Shown piece by piece: positions 1 through 11,560 of a stretch of 64,000 bases of DNA. Under the pieces are notes generated by a model. The model made no database searches, was not told the DNA's origin, and was given only the letters and a program-made list of their open reading frames with translations. The stretch is from Schistocerca nitens (Eukaryota; Arthropoda; Insecta; Orthoptera; Acrididae). The DNA lies in contig NC_064619.1 of the NCBI RefSeq assembly GCF_023898315.1, positions 499,816,594-499,880,593 on the forward strand, in the 5' to 3' direction. The position numbers and the translations under genes were made by a program. The stretch's first letter is position 1. Every line of letters starts with the position of its first letter.

Positions 1-300
1 CCTTGCTGGAAGTGTTCCAAGCCGCTTGAGTTTCATCGGCTTTAAACTAGACATGTAAAACTCCCCGCACGTCTTTGCGAATGAACGGTGAGGAAATACA
101 ATGCACAAGCTACCTTGAGTTTACTGAAGATTCATCGTGATGTCTCCTACAAGACAGAGACAGCTTGCACTAAAGATAGCAAAAGCATTCGAAAACCGTC
201 ACGAATGCATTACATCTGCTCCGCACGTAGCTATTATTTACTGGCTGATTACGTGGAGTTTTCCGGTTATTTATTTATTCCGATTTTACTGTAGATAGTA
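1..300. other. Unassigned flank
   Basis: Single-copy-looking sequence of mixed composition. I see no recognisable gene, repeat boundary or splice-site pair. The short open frame here matches nothing I know. Confidence 0.3.
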
Positions 301-320
301 AAAGGAATGAAATATATCTA

Positions 321-339
321 CTGCTTCTCTCTCTCTCTA

Positions 340-405
<66 letters not shown>

Positions 406-474
406 AACACACACACGCGCGCGCGCGCGCGCGCGCGCGCTCGCGCGCGTGCGAGAGAGAGAGAGAGAGAGAGA
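321..474. repeat. Composite microsatellite (CT)n-(CA)n-(CG)n-(GA)n
   Basis: Four dinucleotide blocks follow one another: CT, then CA, then about 30 bases of CG, then GA. The outer CT and GA blocks are complementary and the CG block is self-complementary, so either strand could fold into a long hairpin. The CA and CG blocks are classic Z-DNA-prone runs. Open frames across this tract are low-complexity artefacts. Confidence 0.97.
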
Positions 475-739
475 GGGAAATTGCAGTGTTTGTCTTACCC
501 TCACATTTATTTCCTAGATAGAAAGCCCATGTACACTTACAGAAAAAAATCGCAACACCAAGTAGAAGTTGTGCAACATAAAGTTTATAGGTGTGTTTCT
601 ACATCTGAAAGATGACGTCTATTCAAATTTCAATCCTGTCGCATTAGAGTGGCGCTTGTGGCGCCACTACGAGGATGCAAATCAGGTTTGCTTCAAATAC
701 ACGTTGTAACAGTCTTGAGCGTTAATTACCTTTGAGACA

Positions 740-1938
740 GAACATGGAGAGCTGATGTTAGTCAACACTTCACTTTGGACGAGGTCGTGAAATACGAGAA
801 GCTGGATATTCCCTGTACGATACTGCAGAAAGACTTGGCAGGAATGTAGCCACTGTACATGATTGTTGGCAGTGGTGGTCACGATAATGAACTGTCACAA
901 GAGGACCAGCTCCGGACGGACACGTGGCACTACCGGGAGAGAAGACTATCGTGTTCGGCGTGTGGCTTTGGCGCATCGTACGGCATCTGCAGCAGAAATG
1001 TGAGCAGCAGTTGGCATCGCAGTGGCTCAACGACTGTTACAAATCGGTTACAAGGACAGCTCCGAGACAGAAAACCTGTAGCATGCATTCCATTGTCGCA
1101 AACCATCATCATTAGAGACTTCAGTGGTGTGAGAACTCATTGATCGGCCACTGTGGCCGAGCGGTTCTAAGCGCTTCAGTCATGAAGCGCGCTGCGGCTA
1201 CGGTCGCAGGTTCGAATCCTGCCTCGGGCATGGATGTGTCTGATGTTCTTAGGTTAGTTGGGCTTAAGTTGTTCTAAGTCTAGGGGCCTGATGACCTCAG
1301 ACGTTAAGTCCCACAGTGCTCAGAGCCATTTTAACCATTTTTTGAGAGCTCATTGGAGGGCAAGGTGGAGGTCCGTTGTGTTTTCTGATGAAAGCTGATT
1401 CTGCCTCGGTGCCAGTGATGGCCGTGTGTTGGCTAGAATGAGGCCAGGTGAGAGCCTGCAACCAACCTGTCTGAATGCTGGACACACTCGTACACCTGGA
1501 GTTATGGTCTGGGGCGCGATTTCGTATAACAGCAGGAGCACTCTCTTGATTTTCCCAAGCACCCTGACTGCAAATATGTGTACGTCAATCGGGAGATTCT
1601 ACCTCGTGTGTTGCCATTCACGAACAGCCATCAGAAGGATGTTTTCCAAAGGACAGCGCCGCCCACATACCGCTGTTGTAACCCAATACGCCCTACAGAG
1701 TTTCGACACGTTGCCTTTCCCTGATCGATCACCACATCTCTCTACACTCGAGCGCATTTGGGACATTTTCGGACGAAATCTGCAGTCATCCACAACTGGC
1801 GTTAATCGTCCCTGTACTGACCAAGTGCAACAGGCACGGAACTCCATCTCACAAACAGACATCCGACACCTGTACAACACAATGCATGCACGTTCGCATG
1901 CTTGCATTCAGTATTTTGGCTGTTACACTGGTTATTAA
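740..1938 (+). pseudogene. Tc1 transposase, broken
   Basis: The N-terminal helix-turn-helix region can be read near 770-885 (ETGRE/AERLGRN-like, then a tryptophan-rich segment). It ends in stops and shifts frame. The catalytic part reads from 1426 to 1938 and contains GVMVWGAISYNS and DRSPHLSTLERIWDIF, the third-acid region of DDE transposases. A SINE at 1143-1343 interrupts the gene between these parts. No single open frame survives. The family role is cut-and-paste transposition at TA. Confidence 0.75.
1143..1343 (+). mobile_element. tRNA-headed SINE (main family)
   Basis: The head has a pol III A-box-like start ('gtggccgagcggttct') and a B box ('ggttcgaatcc'). The shared body and 'gctcagagccatt' tail follow. 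Target-site duplications flank it: gagaactcattg at 1131-1142 and gagagctcattg at 1344-1355, one mismatch. It sits in Tc1 transposase sequence, so it is younger than that transposon. Such SINEs borrow LINE reverse transcriptase to move. Confidence 0.93.
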
Positions 1939-2510
1939 TGTGGCAGCGTTTCAAATTTGCAACGGCTTATCTTGCGATTACATTAACCTGTTATCTCGCA
2001 ATGTTAATCAATTAAATATGTTACCTAGACAAATGTATTCATAGAATTTCTTAACTCCACGTTGTTTATTTTTGGGCACTGCTGTTTTTGCCGTTAGTGT
2101 ATGTTTGTACGTATTCCTCCCCTTGGCCCAGCCCTTTTCTTAGGAATACTAAGGATTCTCCAAAATGTGCCAGAGTAATGATTTACAAGCCATCCATACC
2201 TAACATCACACCACGCTAGGGGTCTGAACTAAACGAAACTCTCAATAACCCTGTAAACTACGGACTCATTAATACACTTCGTTTTCAATTATTTTACGTG
2301 CCTTCCCCTTCAGCCCTCAACCCTGAAGGTCCTATGTATGTCCCACCTCAGTTGCACAGTTTCCAGTTAACTAAGTCAAACAGTTTGGTTGAAATTTTTC
2401 CGTAAATTCCACTGATATGCTTGTATGTCGCCGCTTTCCTCGTGCCCACAAACAGAGGCTGTAGGGACGACTTACCCAACAGTAATTATCACATGCTACT
2501 ACCTCGTAAG

Positions 2511-2727
2511 CCCGCATCTCGTGGTCGTGCGGTAGCGTTCTCGCTTCCCACACCCGGGTTCCCGGGTTCGATTCCCGGCGGGGTCAGGGATTTTCTCTGC
2601 CTCGTGATGGCTGGGTGTTGCGTGATGTCCTTAGGTTAGTTAGGTTTAAGTAGTTCTAAGTTCTAGGGGACTGATGACCATAGATGTTAAGTCCCATAGT
2701 GCTCAGAGCCATTTGAACCATTTTTGA
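2511..2727 (+). mobile_element. tRNA-headed SINE, second head type
   Basis: Perfect 13-bp duplications (actacctcgtaag) flank it at 2498-2510 and 2728-2740. Its head ('gtggtcgtgcggtagcg', B box 'gggttcgattcccgg') differs from the main family. The body from 'gatgtccttaggttagtt' to 'cagagccatttgaacc' is the same. This indicates a modular family in which tRNA heads are exchanged. Confidence 0.92.
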
Positions 2728-2829
2728 ACTACCTCGTAAGTTTACCAAACTTGCTTCAGTTTATACCAGGCTATGATATAACACACATTATCTGATCGAA
2801 AGTATACAGACACCTGTTTGTGGACATTG

Positions 2830-3085
2830 TGGAAATCAGCGTACGGCATCGTTGGCTGGGAGGCCCCAGTTGGGGAAGTTCGGCCGCCAAGTGCAAGTCT
2901 TATTTCTTTCGACGACACATTTGGCGACTTGTATGCCGGTGATGAGGATGAAATGATGATGAGGATAACACAATAAGCAGTCCACGAGTGGAGAAAATTT
3001 CCATCCCAGCCGAGAATCGAACCCGGGCCTGCTTTCATCTAGCACATTACTATCCAGCTAAGCAGGCGGACTTGCTAACGTTAAT
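2830..3085 (-). mobile_element. tRNA-headed SINE, 'cggccgaacttcccc' family
   Basis: On the minus strand there is a tRNA-like head (B box 'gggttcgattctcgg'), a run with 'catcatcatttcatcctc', and a tail containing 'cggccgaacttcccc' and 'gcctcccagccaacgatg'. The same tail occurs at 30350-30590 and a relative at 52141-52343. The exact ends and duplications are unclear. Confidence 0.75.
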
Positions 3086-3404
3086 ATGTGGTGTGTCCAC
3101 TCTCCGCCCTTATGTTAGTTAGAGCTCTGGTGGGACACATTCAGTAACGCTCTGAATGTCTGTGGAGGAATGTCAACCTATTCTTTCTGAAGAGCCAAAT
3201 TACAGAAGGTAGTGATATTGGATGGCGGGGTCTGTAAAGAATTTGATGTTCTAACCCATCCCGAAAGTATTCCATTGGGTTCAGGTCAGGCCTCTGGACA
3301 GGTCTGTCAATCTGAGAAATGTTATTGCTCACAAACCATAGCCTCACAGATGCTGCTTTAATAACTTTCCTTGTATCTTGACCACACTTTTATTATTTCC
3401 AAAA

Positions 3405-3444
3405 CCACTTTACCGGTTTCAGCTGTACGTCATTTTCAAAGGCA
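3405..3444 (-). ncRNA. Hammerhead-like motif C (degenerate)
   Basis: The minus strand reads core TTGAAAA (consensus CUGANGA with two changes), a weak helix II, GAA, palindrome ACCGGT and then A. Helix I is mismatched (TGCCT against AAGTG). It is probably inactive, but homologous to 4281-4319. Confidence 0.35.
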
Positions 3445-3487
3445 GTGTTACTTCAGTCATATAAAATTGTACATTTGATAGACTGTA

Positions 3488-4125
3488 CGAGGGTTGTCCA
3501 GAAAGTAAGTTCTGATAGGTCGCGAAATTGACACCACAGTGAAAACCCGATGAAGCTTTGTGCAGATGTGTTGGGTAGTGTCTCTAGTATGACAGTCGAT
3601 CGCATCAAGACGCTCTTTTCAGTTGTGAGCCTAGAACGACGATGTCTCCCGCCAAGGAGGAGGACCCGCTGAGAGGCTACGCCTTAATGAATGCAGCCCA
3701 CCTAACACAACCGCCACACACTTCCTTCTTCATGGCAAGTGTCAGCTGCACTCTGCAGGGGCAGTGAAGACGCTCCTGCAGCTTTTCGATGGGAAGTGTT
3801 CGATCACGCACAACACAACCCTAATTGGCTCGTCCTGAGTATCTTCCCTGTTCACATGAAACGCTGGATACGAAGACAACACTGGGGCGCAGGCTACGCG
3901 CTATAGACCAACGTAGAGAATTATCGGAAAGCACAGGCAGCTGCCTTCTATGACGATGGCGTTGGTAATTTGGTATAATGCACCGGAAAATGTCTAAGTC
4001 GGAGTGGGCAGTATGTAGAGAAGTATGTGGAAAGTGTAGCTAACTCTTGAAAATAAAATGTTTCTGAGTTTCACTGTGGTTTCCATTTAGCGAGCGATCG
4101 GAACCTACTTTCTTGACAACCCTCG
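3488..4125 (+). mobile_element. Mariner-like element, internally deleted
   Basis: It is flanked by TA and has matching ends ('cgagggttgtccagaaagta' on the left and its near-perfect inverse on the right). It is only 638 bp, against about 1.3 kb for a complete mariner. The interior retains C-terminal transposase sequence with several frameshifts. It lies inside fold-back element C. Confidence 0.85.
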
Positions 4126-4280
4126 TATCACGTAAATATTCTCAATCACAAGACAAGTGCAAACTGCTACCAATGGAAAATTTGGTTTCCAAAATTTTCC
4201 CTTCGTAGCAGTTTACACTTGTCTCATGACTGAGAATGTTGACGTGATGCAGTGTACCTAATGAACAACTGACGTTACAC

Positions 4281-4319
4281 TGCCTTTGAAAACGACGTAA
4301 TGTCGAAACGCGTAAGGTG
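4281..4319 (+). ncRNA. Hammerhead-like motif C'
   Basis: TGCCT pairs with AGGTG (two wobbles). Core TTGAAAA is followed by one extra C, helix II GAC/GTC, GAA, the fully self-complementary ACGCGT and A as the base before the predicted cut. Core positions 3 and 8 deviate from the consensus, so activity is doubtful. Helix complementarity is retained. Confidence 0.45.
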
Positions 4320-5265
4320 TTTTTAGAAATAATAAAAACGTGGCGAAGACGAAAGTTATTAAAGTCCATCCAAATGGTCGTTTCGTCTCGCAGCATTTTC
4401 ATACAAACTGCAGCAGATGCTGCTCTGGAACAGGGTGCACTGTCATGCTGATATAATCACTCATCATTAACGAACTATTCCTTTACTGTGGAAGTACAGA
4501 ATGCTGTAAACTGTGTCCAAATCCTTCTTCACTTAGCGTTTTCTTGAGCGCAATAAGGAGATCACACCAAATGCTCGAAAACCTTCCCCATACCATAACA
4601 CTGTCTCTTCCGTATTTCACTTCTGGCACCGTGGATATGGGCGAGAAACGTTCTCCAGGCATTCGCCATTCCCAAAGCCTTACATCGCATTGCTGTAGGG
4701 GACAGCGTGAACCATCACTCCAAATGACTTGTTTCCAGTCACCCACTGTCAAGTGGCGTCACTGTTTACGCCATGACAAGTGCCGCTTAGCACTGCTACA
4801 GAAACGTCTGATTTGTGATGAGTTGCTCTACGGTCGTATCCCACTGCTTTTAACTCCCGAAGACCAGTCATTGTGCTATCTGGACACCTGGGAATAGTTT
4901 TAAACTCCAAGTGATTCCTTCCACTCTTTTCATGCGATATTTTACGACGATGTGCCACAATATTCGACGGACTCTATCAGTCAGTACATGAGGTCTGCCT
5001 GGTAGCGGTTTAGCTGTAGTTGTTCCTTCGCATATCTACTTCAAACCCATATCACCAATAGTCGACTTGGGCAGCTTTAGAAGAATTAAACGTCCCTGAT
5101 GGATGTTAGCCATGTGACATGCAATGACTAATACACGTTTCAAGTCACTGCGTTCTCATGGGCGCCCCGTTCTGCTGTTACTGCATCTGTACTGACGATA
5201 CAATACTTACCGACTTCTTTTTTATGGGTACATTACTTTGTGGTTCCGGACACTTTTGATCAGAT

Positions 5266-5269
<4 letters not shown>

Positions 5270-5316
<47 letters not shown>
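5270..5316. repeat. (CA)n microsatellite
   Basis: About 47 bases of pure CA abut the right end of the Tc1-like element. Confidence 0.97.
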
Positions 5317-5319
<3 letters not shown>

Positions 5320-5320
5320 G

Positions 5321-5973
5321 TGTAAGTAGGCTGCTTAGGTTTTATGTTGGTAACGTCACGTAGCGTTCTGTATGAAAATCACTGGCTGTGCTGTGTGCAG
5401 TCTGTGGCTGGTTGGCATTGTTGAAATATTCGCTATTATAGTGTTGGGCAGTTGGATGTGAACAGCGCGTAGCGTTGCGCAGTTGGAGGTGAGCCGCCAG
5501 CAGTGGTGGATGTGGGGAGAGAGATGGCGGAGTTTTGAGAGCGGATGATCTGGACGTGTGTCCATCAGAGACAGTAAATTTGTAAGACTGGATGTCATGA
5601 ACTGATATATATTATGACTTTTGAACACTATTAAGGTAAATACATTGTTTGTTCTCTATCAAAATCTTTCATTTGCTAAGTATGCCTATCAGTAGTTAGT
5701 CCTTCAGTAGTTAGAATCTTTTATTTAGTTGGCAGTACTGGTGCTCGCTGTTTTACAGTAGTCTGAGTAACGAAGATTTTTTGGAGGTAAGTGATCCATG
5801 GAAGGTTAGGTTATTGTTAGTCAGGGCCATTGTGTGTCACTTTAGTGTTGATCAGAATAAGTAAAGAGAGAAATGTCTGAGTACGTTCAGTTCTGCTCAG
5901 CTGTTTGAAAATCAAATAACGTAAGAGGTTTACCAGCACAGTAATTCATAAACTTTTCTACGGGGATGTTTCA
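5321..5973 (+). mobile_element. Solo LTR, 653 bp
   Basis: It begins TGTAAG and ends GTTTCA, with 4-bp duplications AGGG at 5317-5320 and 5974-5977. TG...CA ends and a 4-bp duplication are typical of Gypsy-type LTR retrotransposons. A relative with the same ends lies inverted at 32749-33565. No primer-binding site or internal region is adjacent, so it is a recombination remnant. It was inserted at the very edge of a MITE. Confidence 0.8.
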
Positions 5974-6427
5974 AGGGTGTTTCAGTTGCCCCTACCTATG
6001 GGTTTTATGCATCCCGCAATGCCTTCAAAAACCACGAAATTTTCATATTCTCTCGCTCGCTAAACGCAAATTATCAGACCTACAGTAAAAAGGAATTGGA
6101 CCGTTTTGTAGGAAACTTAGTGTAGTTAAATTCTGCACCGGGATATGTTTCCGCTGATGGCCACCGTTCCGGAGTTATTCAAGAAACACGCGTTTGAGAC
6201 TAATTTTGATACGTTTTTCTAAATAACTCGGAAACTGCGGCCTGTAGTGAATAAGTATCGTGGTAAAAAATTTAACTATATTAAATATCCTACTAAAAGA
6301 TTCCATTCATTTCTTCTGGAGGATTAATAGTTTACTCTTAACGAGCAAGAGAATATGGAAGTCACTGCGTGGTATTTGAAGGCATTGTGGTTTGGATAAA
6401 ACCCATAGCAAGAGACAGCTGAATCAC
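5974..6427. mobile_element. Long-TIR MITE
   Basis: Ends of about 95 bp are inverted copies: 'cctatgggttttat' and 'caatgccttcaaa' on the left, 'ttgaaggcattg' and 'ataaaacccatag' on the right. Outer ends are 'agggtgtttcag' and 'ctgaatcaccct'. The 450-bp interior has no coding capacity. The transposase family is unknown. Confidence 0.8.
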
Positions 6428-7190
6428 CCTAAACCTACATTCCACAAGTTGCCATGTTGTGTGTGGTGGTGAGTTCTTCAGTTTCCATTGTCAGTTCATC
6501 CTATTAACGTTCCATTCACGAACGGAAAACGCGGTTGCCGATAATCGACCGTTTCAGATCGACTTTTTTCCTGATTTCGCCATCGAGATTATTTTGCGAG
6601 AAAATTGTGGAGGAAGGGCTTTGATTCATGACTGCACTTGCAACCTGTATTCTCGGAATTTTAGCTGTAAGTCTCTCCGCGACGCACGCCACCTCACTTG
6701 CGGCGCCTGCCAATAGACTTGGATGAGCAGCCCCGTTACGTTCTCACACTTGCTCGATACGGACTGTGCTGGTCTACTGACGATGTGTATCTCTTGTAAA
6801 ATCAGAGTCTCAAACCGATAATGCTCATGAATTGCGTAGGGCAAGTGAATATAATTACCTTCTTTGTGGATGAGCACATTTTTGTACGACTTTCAACAAA
6901 TCTCATGCTGGAATCTGATTTTTCTACAGCCACTTTGATGGGCATATTTTACGGTTACGACTTTATCCAGAGATTTTATTTGACTTCATCTCCCACGATC
7001 AGTTACGAGGGGCCATTTTTAACTGATGCTTCCAAAAAATAAGGCTCTGAAAATTGGTGATGGTGACAGTACTGTTCTACACATTTTCACTCCACACCGA
7101 TGGATGAGATCTTGGAAATGAAGCAGATCTAAGTGGTTCAGGTCTCCATTCTGATTGCCCAGGAAACTCTCCACCTCGGAAAATCACCCC
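6428..7190. other. Unassigned sequence
   Basis: No gene or repeat boundary recognised. Some may belong to the degraded mariner that follows. Confidence 0.3.
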
Positions 7191-7590
7191 GTCATTATTC
7201 TGGAAAAGCCTTCCACGCAATAGAGACATCTTTCAACGAAAGAATACGGGGATGAGGCAATATTTGATAGCTCAGAGATTCAGCCTGTGTCACTGCGTAC
7301 CGTGCAAAGTGAGCTGTGGTGTTGTTGTGAAGCAATATCATTCCCTTGGACAACTCCCCGCAACGCTTCGTCTTGACAGCGTACCGTAATCTCATCAGAA
7401 GATTTCACCCGCATGTTCTGCCCCTTACGAGTATTATCTGGTACCACTGGTGATCGCAAAACACCCAGCATCATCTTTCTCGATGATGGTTGGCTCTCCG
7501 TTTTCACGGTGGTGGTGGATCCTTGTATTTCCACCCCTTGTGTTGCTTCTTTTTCGCGGTGTCACCGTGATACACGAGCACTTGACCATG
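7190..7590 (-). pseudogene. Mariner transposase fragment
   Basis: The minus strand gives LHNNTTAHFARYAV, matching the mariner motif around the second catalytic aspartate (LHDNARPH), preceded by LRYAVKTKRCGELSKG. Upstream, QHKGWKYKDPP and MMLGVL-type segments align with the middle of mariner transposase. Frameshifts and an N in place of the catalytic D show it is dead. No inverted ends were found. Confidence 0.7.
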
Positions 7591-7599
7591 GTGATTAGG

Positions 7600-10049
7600 A
7601 CATTGAAAAAGTCATCTGCATTACCGTGAGGATGCGAGCAGACTTTGTATCATTTTCAAGAATTTTGGCAGGAAATGGAAAACTCATATGATATATACAA
7701 GAGTCAATAAAATTTATCACACACAAAATTACGAGCCCCTTAGCATACTATAATTTTCCGAAAACCTTGTTTCGATACCTGGAAATAAAAGGGGTGTTAC
7801 GTCTTAAGATTCACCCTATATTTCCGCATCGGCGCTGGGTTGTATATATGCTGCAGCAATGCTCTCAAACGGAAACGTTTTGATCGCCCCTTATACGCTG
7901 CTATTGTACTTAATAAGTGCACACTATTATCTTAAATACGTGACAGAATATCTAGAACGATATCCATAACCTTACCGCTGAGACTCCGGCGGTTATCTAA
8001 TACCATATATCCATTTTCTCTTTCTGCCCTGAAAGGGCGAATGTTCCCTCTGTAGCTGAACTATTCACCCCTCAGAGCAAACCACGTACTTAATTATCGC
8101 TCTATCAAGGAATTTCCCTAATTAAAAAATACTCACGCTTTATATCGCCCGTCTGTCCTCTTTGGCATTAAAATGTTCAGATTTTAATGTAAAATGTGGA
8201 CGGGATTGTTGGGGGAAAAGTGAGGGATATTTAATGCACTGTTGGCGTAGAGTATATTCTGCGCATTCGTAATGCGGCTTACATATACCCCGACGATAAA
8301 CAAGGTTGCAGTGGTTTAATTACATCTAAACTCGTGGCTAGCTCAAACATAAAGTAGCGTGAAACTATTCTGTTATTGCCCGTTACATTAATTGTTGCGA
8401 AGTGAGCGACGATATAACCACTTAAGTAGCGCAAGGATTTGTACTCACGACAAACAATTTCACTGACAGCACGCTGGCTTCATTTTACGTTAGTAATTTC
8501 TCTGACAGAAATAAATTTAATTGCAAATTCAAGGATATCGTGAACCAAACCTAAGCCTTTTTGACTACTGCAATTAAATCTATACCTGTAGTTTGGTAAA
8601 AATTCTGATAAAGTCAACTTTGCATATATTGATTGAAAATTATTATCACTATTCAAAGTATTTATTACGTCAACTTGCGTGGAAAGCCTAATATTTAATT
8701 AAACTCCACGTAATGGGTGCCTGTGTAACAAATTACAAAAGAAAGCCAGATGGGCAATCTTCTACACAGTTCACTTTAAATAATTAATTTCACTTAAATA
8801 TTTCCACAGGGAGGGATACGTTTTGAATAAAAACTGGAGAAATTCACTTTTTATCTTATATTATAAAAGAAAATACGTACATCAAACACTTAGTGCGTCA
8901 GAAAATGTAAGCCACTCAATTCTTTCACAGCAGAAACAAAAGTAGTATTCGATCTTTGAACCAAGTCCTTTTTTAACCTTGATATAAGATGTGCATGGCT
9001 TCAAACAAAGTATTTACATTGTACAGTTACTCTTTGATATTAAAATAATATTTTATTATCATTTTTACCACAAAAAGTATCATACGGACGAGTTGAAGGT
9101 TTTATAGTTATTTGCCGTATTAGCTGTGGCTTTTATCGTCAGAAATACATTCACTTTTGCACTTCGTTTACACTTTACATTTACATGACTGGTATGAAGT
9201 TACTTCATCTCTGTACTGCACGCCTCACATAACTGTAAACAGCGACGACTACGTACCGGAACAATTCTAAAACTACTCTACCATCAATCGAGAGGTTCTG
9301 TGGATCTACAGCTATACCATATAATCGAGTAACAAGCGCTAAGAGTCATAAAACCAAAGCGTGCAAAAATTACTTCTGCGGTTTAGTCAATATTTTCACT
9401 CTAGGTCCTTAGCATCCTATTTCCACTGACAAAATGTTGTTGTTTTGCTCTTGCCATACATTCCAGTGCACCAGAGGCAAGAAGTTTTTCTGTATGTACG
9501 TACTAGTTACAACTTTTTGTCCTGTCTCATCCCACTGAAGGTCGAAGAAGTATCATTTCCATTTAAAGTAGTTTTTTTTATAAACCCTGTTTCACTCTTC
9601 ATTTACGTTTAAATTTTGTCATACATAGTACATCTCGGACCCTGTTGCAGCATTATTAGGTTAAGGCTGATCCTCATCAAATTCATGTGCGAAATTTACT
9701 TCTGCTGCACGAAGAGTTAATAAGTGTGTGATATTTGGGACCTGCTAGTGGCAATGAACTCAAAAATGTATTGGTTTTTGAATTCGGTGTCATCGTGTGA
9801 CGGAAGAGACGAGTTTAGCTAGTATATCGTTACCTACTTATTATACAGATATAGCAGCAATGACTGATACCCCAGTCTAAATTCTTGTAAAAATCACCGC
9901 TGAAAATAATGGTGATTTAAGATAAACAACATGAGTCATGTAGCGCCTTCAACAAGCCACACAAAGACGCCCCAAGTATAAATACACATACTCAGCACGA
10001 ACAGTTGTTCAAAAACCACTAACTCAACACAACAGAGGAACTGAGCCTG
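7600..10049. other. AT-rich non-coding stretch
   Basis: About 2.4 kb without long open frames, recognisable repeats or splice-site pairs. It may be intronic or intergenic host DNA. A C15 run follows at 10050-10064. Confidence 0.3.
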
Positions 10050-10064
10050 CCCCCCCCCCCCCCC
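10050..10064. repeat. Poly-C tract
   Basis: Fifteen consecutive C residues. The complementary strand could form a G-quadruplex-like structure. Confidence 0.95.
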
Positions 10065-10069
10065 ACTAC

Positions 10070-11285
10070 CTCGTCACCTGGGAATAACACCAGATATGAT
10101 ACACAGACATTTCCGAACACATCTCACATCAATATATGGCAGCAGAGCAAAGCACATACCAACAGCCTCTCTAGCTATCTTTAATCCTGTTTCAGTTCTC
10201 ACTGTAACTTGATTTAAATTTCGTTTGCATGAACTATTAATAAAAAAAAACTTTAAAATCACTCACATTGCATTTGTTTCACTCAGACTGCATCTGCATA
10301 GCTAAGTGGATCTGTTTATTTTGAATGCTATGTCGATTTTTATTTTAAATTGTTGTGTGTCACCTTTGGTGTAACATTTCTATTATTTAATCTTCCTTCG
10401 AGCAAGCTTCATTCCTTATGACAACTAATTGTTTTTCTCCTCCTCTCCCTTCACGAAAGATTACACTCACTACATCGGATTCGAGCTCATCGCTGTTTTC
10501 CCACAAGTTGTTTTATTTTCGTATTCAGTTAGTGTAATTTCATCCTTTTAGTGAACTATTCCTTTTCTTTTAAAAATTAAACTACCAAATTAGTAATATT
10601 GTGTGGTACTTACTCTGTTAAACAAACTAGCGTTTAGATCTAATAAGAAACAGCCCAATGCGGTAGGGTGACTTGTGTGTCTGAACGATATGGATAACTG
10701 CACCAGAGGTGCAACTAGCAACCGCATCGGAGGGGTATCTCCGGAGAGGCCATACTCCAACGCGGTGGTAGTATCAAGTTTTGTTTATTTTTGAGAAAAT
10801 CGCTTTTTTAGACACAATCGTAACTGATTATGGCTTGAAGTGGCTGTCTTCATATGCTACAATAGAAAAATGAAAAGCTTGTATTAAAACTAAGTGTACT
10901 TTTCTTTCGCTACTCTTTGCGCTATATGCGCGCGTTCTCTATAAAATTATCTTCACTTGTGAACACCTGAATACGACCTTTGTACACCGAAACCACTTGC
11001 CATTGTGTCATAAGAAACTGATTATGTCAAAAATAAACAAAAACTTATAGTAAGCCAGTCACAGTCACCTTAAACGCAACTTCTCTTTGGCACTGTTGCT
11101 GGCTGAAAGCAAGAAGAAACTACGGCCGTTATATTTCCCGAAGACACGTACGTAAGTCTTCCTTGTGATTTATTCTTTCAGGTAAAACTTTTCGGAGGTA
11201 AAATGATTTGCCATTACGATCTCCAGAGAAAAAAAAAAAAAAACAGGAGGATGCTGTCATAAGAAAGAGAAAAAAATAATGAATA
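10070..11285. other. Unassigned stretch
   Basis: No gene recognised. A GC-richer patch at 10660-10775 ('gcaccagaggtgcaac', 'gcatcggaggggtatct') has a repeat-like look, but I cannot name the family. Confidence 0.25.
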
Positions 11286-11289
11286 TCGG

Positions 11290-11560
11290 ATGGGTATATC
11301 AGATGAATAATGAAGTATTGAATCAGAGCGAAAAGAACTCAACTAACAGAAGCTAGAATTTGACAGGACACATCTTGTAGAATTAAAAAATCGTAAATTT
11401 ACTAACGGATAGAAGAAGAGGGAGACCGAGGTTTCATTACAATATGAGAGTTGAAGTTATGCAGGATACGGTAGCATGCGCGGGAGAGACTAGTATGAAT
11501 AACTGCATGAAACCAGTCTTCTTTCTGAAGATCACAACAGCAACAAAAATGAAATAAGTG
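11290..11560 (+). pseudogene. RTE-type LINE 3' end
   Basis: The sequence resembles the C-terminal end of the LINE ORF (RW..., GHILRN-like, then an arginine- and glutamate-rich segment). It ends 'gaagatcacaacagcaacaa', the tail type used by these LINEs ('gaagaccacaacaacaac'). It is strongly diverged and frameshifted. Confidence 0.5.

Larger units (their letters stand above)
534..2099 (+). mobile_element. Tc1-like DNA transposon, full length, split by a SINE
   Basis: The element is flanked by TA at 532-533 and 2100-2101. The left end contains 'aaaaatcgcaacacca'. The right end carries a diverged inverted version ('tgggcactgctgttttt'). Without the SINE it is about 1.35 kb, normal for Tc1 elements. 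A second copy of the same family lies on the minus strand at about 39190-44241, and the two share the 5' region ('gtggcgc..gtggcgccac') and the 3' non-coding region. The right TIR is degraded, so this copy is probably immobile. Confidence 0.85.
3358..4413. mobile_element. Inverted-repeat (fold-back) element C with a mariner inside
   Basis: Perfect 11-bp duplications (cagatgctgct) flank it at 3347-3357 and 4414-4424. The arms start 'ctttaataactttc' on the left and, inverted, on the right. They share 'cttttattatttc' and 'gtcgttttcaaaggcagtg'-like sequence. Each arm carries a hammerhead-like motif (3405-3444 minus, 4281-4319 plus). The long duplication suggests target-primed retrotransposition rather than cut-and-paste, so a Penelope-derived origin is inferred. 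Confidence 0.65.
2787..5269 (-). mobile_element. Tc1-like transposon carrying nested insertions
   Basis: Inverted ends are 'ttatctgatcgaaagtat' on the left and, as reverse complement, 'ctatctgatcaaaagtgt' on the right. The ends match the family of 16827-18056 and 31051-32226. Transposase pieces on the minus strand are a C-terminal fragment (RPDLNPMEYFRD, 3141-3347) and catalytic and N-terminal parts between 4483 and 4958 (QVIWSDGSR, MVWGRFSS). They are separated by a 1-kb insertion. A SINE lies at 2830-3085. All reading frames are broken. Confidence 0.8.

Noticed and set aside
307-615. 102-codon open frame rich in Ser-Leu, Thr-His and Arg-Ala repeats
   Set aside because: It is a translation of the dinucleotide microsatellite, with no coding signal outside it.
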